From positions 1 to 16,113 of the forward strand of contig JAFZFL010000212.1 of NCBI GenBank assembly GCA_017555925.1: a DNA stretch of 16,113 bases, given 5' to 3'. The translations under genes and the position numbers were made by a program. A model generated the notes under the pieces. The model saw only the letters and a program-made list of their open reading frames with translations, ran no database searches and was not told the DNA's origin. Shown piece after piece: positions 1 through 6,554 of the stretch; positions within the stretch are counted from its first letter, which is position 1, and the number at the start of each line of letters is the position of its first letter. This stretch comes from Bacteroidales bacterium (GTDB lineage Bacteria > Bacteroidota > Bacteroidia > Bacteroidales > UBA932).

Positions 1-113
1 GAAATATGGCCTTCATGCAAGGCTCCCATAGTTGGAACAAAGCCAATATCAGACTTATGCTCCAATTTGCTATACGCATCTGTAAACTCAGCAAGCGTTT
101 TGGCTACTATCAT
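1..113 (-). CDS. panC: Pantothenate synthetase, N-terminal part (cut by window edge)
   Basis: Pantoate-beta-alanine ligase joins pantoate and beta-alanine using ATP, the last step of pantothenate (vitamin B5) synthesis, in the cytoplasm. Only the first 37 codons are present; the family is usually about 280 residues. The reading begins MIVAKTLAEF and reaches GFVPTMGALHEGH at residues 24-36, the classic PanC ATP-binding signature (PTMGALHxGH, the HIGH-type motif of this nucleotidyltransferase family). The start ATG at 111-113 sits about 20 bases downstream of a predicted transcription start from a good Bacteroidota promoter, which supports this start. It lies downstream of the C26-family gene on the same strand but probably has its own promoter. 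The rest of the gene lies outside the window. Confidence 0.93.
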   Translation of the reverse strand, partial: MIVAKTLAEFTDAYSKLEHKSDIGFVPTMGALHEGHI

Positions 114-139
114 TTGTCAGATTTTTCAAAAAAATTTTT

Positions 140-171
140 GCAAACGTACAAAAAAAAATAATACAGACAAA
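140..171 (-). promoter_or_regulatory. Bacteroidota-type promoter for panC
   Basis: On the minus strand TTTG (171-168) is followed after 19 bases by TACGTTTGC (148-140). This matches the Bacteroidota sigma-ABfr consensus TTTG-N19-21-TAnnTTTGY closely. Predicted transcription start is near 133, leaving a leader of about 20 bases before the panC ATG at 113. The spacer contains a run of ten T (minus strand). Identified by eye only. Confidence 0.62.
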
Positions 172-198
172 TAGCTGCAATCTCAAGCAGAGACGAGC

Positions 199-975
199 CT
201 ATTTTCTCCTCTCTTTTGCCTTCTCTACCAAATGTTGGAAAACACCCAAGAATGAGTCATCACCCATTGACACAAATCCCTCAGGATGAAACTGAACGCC
301 CCAGACACAATCAGAATCAATCTTCTCAATAGCCTCCACAATACCATCCTTTGAATATGCGGTAATTTTGAAGCCCGGCGCAACATCCTTAACAGCCTGA
401 TGGTGATATGAATTCACCGCTATACTCTTTACACCAAGCTGTTTGTTTAGCAATGATCCCTCCTCAATCTCAATTGTATGTGTGCCATAATTGCGTGGAG
501 CCTTCTGGCTATGTTTTATATAAGATGTTGGCACTTGAGACGGAATATCCTGATACAAACTTCCGCCAAAAGCTACATTCATAAGCTGCTCGCCTCTACA
601 GATACCCAATACAGGAAGACCTTTGGCTACAGCCATCCTTATAAGCATCATATCAAACTCATCACGCTCCGGAACAATTTCTCCCAACGCTCTCAAAGGC
701 TCCTCGCCATAACCTTTAAGCGGATCCACATCCTCACCTCCGGTCATTACAATCCCGTCAACCACCTCAAGGATCGCCTCCAGTTGGGCTTTATCTGTTG
801 TCATAGGAATTACCAACGGAACGCCACCTGCTCTCTTTATAGCTTTAACGTATGTCAATGGTGCAGATGCAGCGTCTGTTTCGCTTGCCGATACACCAAT
901 AATCTGAGCCTGCATGTCAACTGCTTCAAATAACACAACTGCCACTATTGCAATCAGTATTGCCAATCTTTTCAT
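199..975 (-). CDS. Exported class I glutamine amidotransferase-like hydrolase (peptidase C26 family)
   Basis: A 258-residue protein of the gamma-glutamyl hydrolase / PuuD branch of class I glutamine amidotransferases, which hydrolyse gamma-glutamyl amide bonds. Visible landmarks are TGGEDVDP (78-85), the nucleophile elbow GICRGEQLMN with Cys126, NSYHHQAV (188-195), and GVQFHPEG with His230 and Glu232, completing a Cys-His-Glu triad. Length fits the family plus a signal peptide. The N terminus (MKRLAILIAIVAVVLFEAVDMQAQ) is a signal peptide with likely cleavage after AQA, so the enzyme should act in the periplasm, whereas PuuD itself is cytoplasmic. It lies 41 bases downstream of the serine hydrolase gene on the same strand with no terminator between, so co-transcription is likely. 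The substrate is not determinable; gamma-glutamyl peptides, folate polyglutamate or gamma-linked muropeptides are candidates by inference. Confidence 0.88.
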   Translation of the reverse strand: MKRLAILIAIVAVVLFEAVDMQAQIIGVSASETDAASAPLTYVKAIKRAGGVPLVIPMTTDKAQLEAILEVVDGIVMTGGEDVDPLKGYGEEPLRALGEIVPERDEFDMMLIRMAVAKGLPVLGICRGEQLMNVAFGGSLYQDIPSQVPTSYIKHSQKAPRNYGTHTIEIEEGSLLNKQLGVKSIAVNSYHHQAVKDVAPGFKITAYSKDGIVEAIEKIDSDCVWGVQFHPEGFVSMGDDSFLGVFQHLVEKAKERRK

Positions 976-1016
976 ATCACTTGTCTATTTAATAATTATA
1001 CACTCTGTTTTATTTG

Positions 1017-2591
1017 CTATTTTCTGGTCCATCCACCAAAACTGTCCTCTTCATTGTAATTGAACTCCACTTCAAAGCCGGTTACCTTTTTACCCTTCTC
1101 ATCAAAGAAGAAATTCAAAGGAAACTCATGTCCGTCGCTCCAGAAGGTAAAAGTATTGCCATTCTTATGGTCCAATTTGTTCTTGAAGCCCTTCTTGCCT
1201 ATTGTAATATAAAGCTGTCCATCCTCCAAAGTGATTTGGGCATTTCCAAACAACTCATCCTTAACATACTCTCCTACAAGGAGCTTCGATTTTGGAGCCT
1301 CAATTTTCTCCTCTTTTGCAGCAGCCTCTTCGGCCTTTGCCTGAGACTCCTTCTCTTCTGCCAACCACTCTTCGAACGACTCCTTGCTATAATCTCTATA
1401 CTCCTCTGTAAACTTGCCTGCAGGCGCACCCATAACAAGATCAATCATTCTGCGCATAATTGCATAGCGCGGAGATGCACCGGCCTCGCAGTTTACAAGA
1501 ATAATTCCGCTCAACTCTATTTCAGGGACAAAGAAGCACAATGCAGTAAAGCCCCAGGTTGTACCGGTATGGAAATACAATCTGTATTTATTGTTCTGCT
1601 CAATGAACCAACAGTTTCCGTAAAGAGTGGTTTTATTGTCGCTCTGAGAGGTGATGGTCAAACCCTTATGAAGATATTTCATCTCCTTTTCATCAATCAC
1701 CTGCTCCTCTCCAACTTTACCGTTCTTCCTATGGAACTCTGCATATTTTATCATATCGGGAACAGTTGAGTTTACAGAACCTGCAGGACCAACTACTGTA
1801 AGCCACCACAAAGCCTGATCATCGCCATGAAGTGCATTTACATTTATGGAATCCCTGTAAAAATATTCATGAGGAACAGCAGCATTCTTCTGAACCTTAA
1901 AATCTTCGCCATTCATTGAAGAAGAAGTCATTCCTATAGGGGCAAAGACTCTCTCCCTCACATTCTCTTCCCAAGTCTTGCCTGTGAGTTTCTCAATAAT
2001 CTTCTCTGCAATTATAAAGGTAATGTTATTGTACTGATAATCCCCTCTAAAAGTATATACAGGCTTAATCAGTCCCAACATCTTATAAATATCCTCCCTG
2101 TCATAGCCCACATTAGGAATATAGGTGCCGGCCTGTCCGCGCAAACCTGTTTTATGGGTCATAATATCCTTAACCTGCATATTGGCTGTCACCCAAGGGT
2201 CATACATTTTAAAATCCGGAAGAATATTGGCAACGGTATCTTCCCATTTTACCTTACCCTCAGCCACCAATGATGCCATTACAGTTGCGGTAAATGATTT
2301 TGAAACGGAACCTATCTGAAATACAGTATTTATATCTATAGGCTCGTTCCCTCCCTTCTCTTTAACTCCAAATGCCTTTGAATATACAACATCGCCATCC
2401 AACGCAAACGATGCCGCCAATCCTGTAAGCTGCCATTCATCCTTCACCTTCTGGATATAAGAATCTATATCCTTGAGTATTGCCCCTTTACAGCAATCAT
2501 CAGTACAACTCTCCTGTGCAAAAAGGGTATTGCAGACAACCAATGCAACGGCTACATAAGCAATTGCAGATAGAAACAGTTTTTTTCTCAT
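1017..2591 (-). CDS. Exported serine hydrolase, class C beta-lactamase family with DUF3471-like tail
   Basis: A 524-residue protein of the beta-lactamase / penicillin-binding-protein-like serine hydrolases. A signal peptide (MRKKLFLSAIAYVAVALVVCNTLFAQ, residues 1-26) sends it to the periplasm. The catalytic SxxK is S95-V-S-K98 in FQIGSVSKSFTA. The YxN motif is Y187-N-N189. The third motif is H341-T-G343 rather than the KTG of true beta-lactamases, a change common in the esterase / peptidase-like members, so I do not call this a resistance gene. Residues about 405-435 form a charged, Ala/Glu/Lys-rich linker, followed by a beta-rich tail (about 436-524) that fits DUF3471. A Cys-rich patch (SCTDDCC) follows the signal peptide. 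It is first of a probable two-gene unit with the C26-family gene, and divergent from radA. Substrate is unknown; D-amino-acid peptides or esters are possible. Confidence 0.9.
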   Translation of the reverse strand: MRKKLFLSAIAYVAVALVVCNTLFAQESCTDDCCKGAILKDIDSYIQKVKDEWQLTGLAASFALDGDVVYSKAFGVKEKGGNEPIDINTVFQIGSVSKSFTATVMASLVAEGKVKWEDTVANILPDFKMYDPWVTANMQVKDIMTHKTGLRGQAGTYIPNVGYDREDIYKMLGLIKPVYTFRGDYQYNNITFIIAEKIIEKLTGKTWEENVRERVFAPIGMTSSSMNGEDFKVQKNAAVPHEYFYRDSINVNALHGDDQALWWLTVVGPAGSVNSTVPDMIKYAEFHRKNGKVGEEQVIDEKEMKYLHKGLTITSQSDNKTTLYGNCWFIEQNNKYRLYFHTGTTWGFTALCFFVPEIELSGIILVNCEAGASPRYAIMRRMIDLVMGAPAGKFTEEYRDYSKESFEEWLAEEKESQAKAEEAAAKEEKIEAPKSKLLVGEYVKDELFGNAQITLEDGQLYITIGKKGFKNKLDHKNGNTFTFWSDGHEFPLNFFFDEKGKKVTGFEVEFNYNEEDSFGGWTRK

Positions 2592-2623
2592 ATTATAGTT
2601 ATTTTAATTATTTGACCTGGAAA

Positions 2624-2636
2624 GTGCCGGAGGCAC
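2624..2636 (-). other. Small hairpin in the leader of the serine hydrolase gene
   Basis: GTGCC (2624-2628) and GGCAC (2632-2636) form a five-base-pair GC-rich stem around a three-base loop, within the predicted untranslated leader of the serine hydrolase and otherwise surrounded by AT-rich DNA. It could modulate mRNA stability or translation, or be a protein-binding palindrome. The role is unknown. Confidence 0.35.
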
Positions 2637-2638
2637 AT

Positions 2639-2673
2639 ACAAATTTAAGAAAATAAATTACAAGCTATCCAAA
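2639..2673 (-). promoter_or_regulatory. Probable promoter for the serine hydrolase gene
   Basis: On the minus strand TAAATTTGT (2647-2639) matches the Bacteroidota -7 consensus TAnnTTTGY. A TTTG at 2673-2670 lies 22 bases upstream, slightly longer than the usual 19-21 spacing. The predicted transcript starts about 40 bases before the ATG at 2591. It lies next to the divergent radA promoter, so the two could interfere. Confidence 0.5.
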
Positions 2674-2698
2674 AATGATATATTATCTCAAAAAATAG

Positions 2699-2707
2699 TA
2701 ATTTTGT
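2699..2707 (+). promoter_or_regulatory. -7 element of a probable radA promoter
   Basis: TAATTTTGT at 2699-2707 fits TAnnTTTGY and lies 20 bases before the radA ATG at 2727, giving a very short leader. No clear TTTG is visible at the expected -33 distance, so this is a partial match only. Confidence 0.42.
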
Positions 2708-2726
2708 ACCAACTGAAACAGATGTT

Positions 2727-4157
2727 ATGGCAAAGGTAAAGAAGGCGTGGTTTTGCCGCGAGTGCGGTAATGAGAGCTCCAAATGGATGGGAAGGTGTCC
2801 TGCCTGCGGAGAGTGGAACACTATGGTTGAAGAGGTTATTTCCAAGCTTCCCGACAGTTCTATAACTTCAAAGAGCCGCGCATTCCTGGATGGCACCAAT
2901 CCCCAACCACTGCCCCTTTCACAGATAGACTCGAGTTGTGAAAACCGGATCTCATTGGGCAACAGTGAACTTGACCGTATCCTCGGAGGAGGCATTGTTG
3001 AGGGGTCACTCGTACTGGTTGGAGGAGAACCGGGCATTGGAAAATCAACCCTTTCACTTCAGATTCCTCTCTTCTGCAACCACTTGAAGACTTTATATGT
3101 ATCGGGAGAGGAGAGCGCCCGCCAGATAAAACTCCGTGGCGACCGTCTGCTCAACGGTATTGTCAAAAGCCAAAAGGGCAACAACGCAACCGGCGTACCG
3201 GCCAAAAATATGGAGCACAGCGACAATTGCCTGATTTTATCTGAAACCTCATTGGAAAACATTCTCAACAGAGCAAAAGAGTGCAACCCACAACTGCTTA
3301 TAATTGACTCTATCCAAACAATATATTCACAGAATATTGAATCATCTGCCGGAAGTGTCTCCCAAGTAAGAGAGTGCGCAGCATCACTTCTACGCTTTGC
3401 CAAAGAGAGCAATACCCCGGTAATAATAATTGGACATATCACTAAAGATGGCTCAATTGCAGGCCCTAAAATTCTTGAACACATTGTAGATGTGGTTCTT
3501 CAATTTGAAGGTGATACCCGCCATTCGTATCGTATATTACGCAGCATAAAGAACCGTTTCGGTTCAACTGCAGAACTGGCCGTCTATGAAATGACATCCA
3601 ACGGACTTGAAGAGATACTTAATCCTTCAGAGATGTTCATTCCTATGCACGAAAACAACCTTAGCGGAACAGCCGTTGCCGCAATGCTCGATGGCACAAG
3701 GCCATTTCTTATTGAAGTACAAGCTCTTGTAAGCACCGCTGCATACGGCACCCCCCAACGCTCCGCAACCGGCTTTGATGTTAGAAGAATGAATATGCTT
3801 CTTGCCGTCCTTGAGAAGAGAGTGGGTTTCAAACTGGCTCAAAAAGATGTATTCCTCAACATAGCCGGCGGACTCAAAATCTCTGACCCGGCTTGTGACC
3901 TTGCCATTGTTGCAGCAATATTGTCATCTAATTTTGATGTAATAATTCCCAATAATATTGCCTTTGCTGCCGAGATTGGATTAAGCGGAGAGATACGCCC
4001 TGTAAGCCAGATAGAAAGGAGAATTGCAGAAGCTGCCAAACTTGGCTTCAAACAAATCTTAATATCCTCATTCAGCAAAATTCCATCGGAACTCAAACAG
4101 GATATAAAAATTGTAGAGATCTCAAATATTCAGGAGCTTGTAAAGGCAATTTTTTAA
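2727..4157 (+). CDS. radA: DNA repair protein RadA (Sms)
   Basis: RadA is a cytoplasmic RecA-like ATPase that helps process branched recombination intermediates and drives branch migration. Visible order over 476 residues: N-terminal zinc finger with C10-x2-C13 and C24-x2-C27; Walker A GGEPGIGKST (99-108, Lys106); Walker B strand LLIID (190-194); the RadA-specific KNRFG motif (275-279) followed by GSTAELAVYEM; and a C-terminal Lon-protease-like domain from about 310, without an evident catalytic serine-lysine pair, as usual for RadA. A segment around 147-167 (KSQKGNNATGVPAKNMEHSDN) looks longer than the corresponding loop in relatives I remember, which explains a length slightly above the usual 450-460. 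It is the only plus-strand gene here, divergent from the serine hydrolase and convergent with the clan CD array. The start is supported by the zinc finger beginning at residue 9. Confidence 0.97.
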   Translation: MAKVKKAWFCRECGNESSKWMGRCPACGEWNTMVEEVISKLPDSSITSKSRAFLDGTNPQPLPLSQIDSSCENRISLGNSELDRILGGGIVEGSLVLVGGEPGIGKSTLSLQIPLFCNHLKTLYVSGEESARQIKLRGDRLLNGIVKSQKGNNATGVPAKNMEHSDNCLILSETSLENILNRAKECNPQLLIIDSIQTIYSQNIESSAGSVSQVRECAASLLRFAKESNTPVIIIGHITKDGSIAGPKILEHIVDVVLQFEGDTRHSYRILRSIKNRFGSTAELAVYEMTSNGLEEILNPSEMFIPMHENNLSGTAVAAMLDGTRPFLIEVQALVSTAAYGTPQRSATGFDVRRMNMLLAVLEKRVGFKLAQKDVFLNIAGGLKISDPACDLAIVAAILSSNFDVIIPNNIAFAAEIGLSGEIRPVSQIERRIAEAAKLGFKQILISSFSKIPSELKQDIKIVEISNIQELVKAIF

Positions 4158-4203
4158 GCAAAGGCCTTCTTACGCACCAGAAACACCCTGCCCAAACATA
4201 GAA

Positions 4204-4226
4204 AAGCCCGGCGCATGACCGGGCTT
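4204..4226. terminator. Bidirectional intrinsic terminator between radA and gene E
   Basis: AAGCCCGG (4204-4211) and CCGGGCTT (4219-4226) form a perfect eight-base-pair stem with a seven-base loop, centred in the gap between two convergent genes. Reading minus, the stem is followed by TTTTCTATG, and reading plus by GATTTCTCTT, so it can end both the radA transcript (46 bases after its stop) and the D-E transcript (26 bases after the gene E stop). Confidence 0.82.
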
Positions 4227-4251
4227 GATTTCTCTTCTGATAGTGTTAAAA

Positions 4252-6540
4252 TTACCTGATCTTGAACTCAAGACGGTTGATAGTCTTAACAATCTCATCT
4301 TTAAGCTCATCATCCATTGAAGGCTGTTGCGCAAGAATATCTTTCATACCGGCAACAATCTCTTTGCGGTGCATTGAGTTGCTGAACCAACCGAATGCCT
4401 CAGCAATATATATACGTGTAAGCTTCTCAACATTTGTATCTGCCAAAAGAGTTAGAAGGTGTGCATATTGCTGATGCTCAGGATGGTTTCTGAATACTCT
4501 AATCTCTCTTTGAGCTTGTGGATGCTTAAGGTCTGTCTTATAGTCAGGCTCATATTCGTAGTTGTCTCTGCTGAAGTTGAAGTAGAAACCAGGATAAGGA
4601 TAACCGTCCATAGGCTTTTTAGCAAAGTGAGCAAGAGATACCAATGCACTCTCAGAAGCATACTGTACGCGTTGTACCTCCAAAGAGTTCTCTACAGTCT
4701 TGAAGATCTTCTCTGCATAAGCAGGATCACCTATTCTGCCTGTAAAGTGAGCCGATTGTCTTCTGATCATCTCATACAAATCATCAAAGCCCAAAGATAC
4801 AGCCTCATAGAAGTTTTTGTCTGAACACATGCTTAAAGCATATAGAGCCTGTAGTCTTACAACCATATTGCGGTCTGTTTTGAACACCTCAAAGAATTTG
4901 TCAGAAATTGGAGTATTCTCACCAATTACCTGATTGCTTCTGTCGCTTGCCAAATAACATTTGGAAAGGTTCTTGATTGCCAAAGCTCTGAATAGAGGAG
5001 CATACTCATCACCACGTTTAGTAGGATTGTTCTGTGCATTATCTTCCAATACATACTCCCAGAATTTCTGGTCATAGCATTTTGTAGCCAACACTTTATT
5101 GATGTCCTCAACACATAGGGTCTCAGCTCTGTCACCAATAAATCTCTCTGGAGTGGCAAATTTGAAGGTAGGGTCACCAACCATATGAGACTCCAATGTG
5201 GCAACCTCTTTTTGCCAGAAACCAGCTCTTGCGCCAAGAGCAAGAATACCAATAAGTTGCTCTGCCCATTTATCTTGAAGTACGTTTACTGTATTACCCT
5301 GTGTAACAACGGTTCTGCCATCGTTGAAGATATGGTATCCTGCAACATAACCAGGAACGTGGAATGAACCGTTATAACAAGCATTGAACATTGTAAAACG
5401 TGGGGTAGTAGTCAATTTTGCAAGATCTGCCAAGTGAATATCCTTGTCAAATTTGGCGATTGAATCTGCTTTTGCCCATTTTGCAATCTCAGCATCTGAA
5501 AGAACACTCTCAGGAAGACCGAAGTGACTGCAAACATCTTTGACCCAAGCCTCTCTATCTGCAGGTTTAACTCTCTTGTATGCGTTTCTTACATCACGTA
5601 GCAACCACTCTATATTCTCATCGAATGTACGGCCAGGATAAGTTCCATTGATATATTGAGTATCCTCAGCACCGTGCTCATAGAAGAAGAACATATCTGT
5701 ATTTGGCATTTGCAACTGATGGAACAACTTGTATTTCATAACAGGATCCTGACGGAAGTTCAGGAACTTGTTACCTGTTGCATCATTATATGCCTGAGGG
5801 AGGTAAGTTTTGAATACCAATGATTGCTGTCTCCAAGCTGTAAGACAGTCTGAGTTATAACCATTACCTGCAAAGTAGATGAAGTTATCCAACTGGTTCT
5901 GCTCTTTGTGAGCCTCAACAGCTTTCTTGAAGAATCTGCGCATCAACTCATTCTTGTCAATGCCTACAGTTTTTGAATACTCCTCAGGAACAACAATTCT
6001 GGCTGAGTAGTAGTTAGGATAAAGATGCTGCGCGCCCTCTCCCTCCAACTCATAGTAGAAGAAGTTAGGGTTTTTCTCATCCTGAGCAACAAATTTCCAT
6101 TGCAGAGCGGCACAATCATAGTAACGGTCAGATGCTACTGCAGTCTCCTCTTTAGGATTTGTATACTCGCTTCTCTTTAGAGCAGTTGTCATATGTTGGG
6201 CTTTAAGCGCTCTTACGATTGGAATCTGTCCCACAAAAGACATACCCTCAAAAGTCTGTTTGCTTTTTGCCAATTTCTCAATCTGAGCCTTAATCTCCTC
6301 AGGCTTGCTCCAATTTGCAGAAATGATGTATGTTCCAAGACCTTCACTCTCAAGAACATTCTTATACTCCATAATCTCCGCTTTACAAGCATTGAAAGTC
6401 TCGCTGTCTACAAAAACAGCATAAGAGGTAGCACATTTAGGGTTGCTCTTAATTATCTGCAAGTTAGCTTGTGCATTGGCATTTGTCACACCTAACAGAC
6501 AGAAAAATACCGATAATATATATAGTAAATTCTTTCTCAT
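4252..6540 (-). CDS. Gene E: exported gingipain-like (clan CD) cysteine peptidase with HEAT-like C-terminal region
   Basis: A 762-residue protein, last gene of the array. A signal peptide ends near ANAQ (residue 24), so it should be periplasmic or secreted. The peptidase domain runs from about 38 to 465: FVGQIP (102-107), ASDRYYD (136-142), the inferred catalytic His289 in YEHGAEDTQY, the inferred nucleophile Cys388 in FNACYNGSF, NTVNVLQDKW (416-425) and VGDPTFKFA (454-462). It differs from its siblings in two places: the upstream GHG motif is GNG here (Asn226), and the Asp before AC is Asn386. The helical repeats (about 490-750) carry an aromatic-rich insertion near 642-690 that siblings lack. 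The tail is KDEIVKTINRLEFKIR. It starts 12 bases after gene D, with a Shine-Dalgarno-like AGGAG over the D stop. The family assignment rests on motif order and fold logic, not on a search. Confidence 0.75.
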   Translation of the reverse strand: MRKNLLYILSVFFCLLGVTNANAQANLQIIKSNPKCATSYAVFVDSETFNACKAEIMEYKNVLESEGLGTYIISANWSKPEEIKAQIEKLAKSKQTFEGMSFVGQIPIVRALKAQHMTTALKRSEYTNPKEETAVASDRYYDCAALQWKFVAQDEKNPNFFYYELEGEGAQHLYPNYYSARIVVPEEYSKTVGIDKNELMRRFFKKAVEAHKEQNQLDNFIYFAGNGYNSDCLTAWRQQSLVFKTYLPQAYNDATGNKFLNFRQDPVMKYKLFHQLQMPNTDMFFFYEHGAEDTQYINGTYPGRTFDENIEWLLRDVRNAYKRVKPADREAWVKDVCSHFGLPESVLSDAEIAKWAKADSIAKFDKDIHLADLAKLTTTPRFTMFNACYNGSFHVPGYVAGYHIFNDGRTVVTQGNTVNVLQDKWAEQLIGILALGARAGFWQKEVATLESHMVGDPTFKFATPERFIGDRAETLCVEDINKVLATKCYDQKFWEYVLEDNAQNNPTKRGDEYAPLFRALAIKNLSKCYLASDRSNQVIGENTPISDKFFEVFKTDRNMVVRLQALYALSMCSDKNFYEAVSLGFDDLYEMIRRQSAHFTGRIGDPAYAEKIFKTVENSLEVQRVQYASESALVSLAHFAKKPMDGYPYPGFYFNFSRDNYEYEPDYKTDLKHPQAQREIRVFRNHPEHQQYAHLLTLLADTNVEKLTRIYIAEAFGWFSNSMHRKEIVAGMKDILAQQPSMDDELKDEIVKTINRLEFKIR

Positions 6541-6549
6541 TTCTTTAAT

Positions 6550-6554
6550 CTCCT
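6550..6554 (-). promoter_or_regulatory. Shine-Dalgarno-like AGGAG before gene E
   Basis: AGGAG (minus strand, 6554-6550) overlaps the TAG stop of gene D and lies nine bases before the gene E ATG. Bacteroidota genes often lack a strong Shine-Dalgarno, so this supports the chosen start of E and translational linkage of D and E. Confidence 0.5.

Noticed and set aside
149..198. Intrinsic terminator after the C26-family gene
   Set aside because: Only a weak five-base stem (GTCTC/GAGAT) is seen, and the T run lies about 20 bases further on inside the panC promoter spacer, so I do not call one.
1014..1769. Long plus-strand open frame opposite the serine hydrolase gene
   Set aside because: It lies entirely antisense to a gene with complete family motifs, and its translation shows no recognisable domain. 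It is a shadow frame.
1017..2591. Beta-lactam resistance gene
   Set aside because: The third motif is HTG instead of KTG and there is a DUF3471-like tail, as in non-resistance serine hydrolases of this superfamily.
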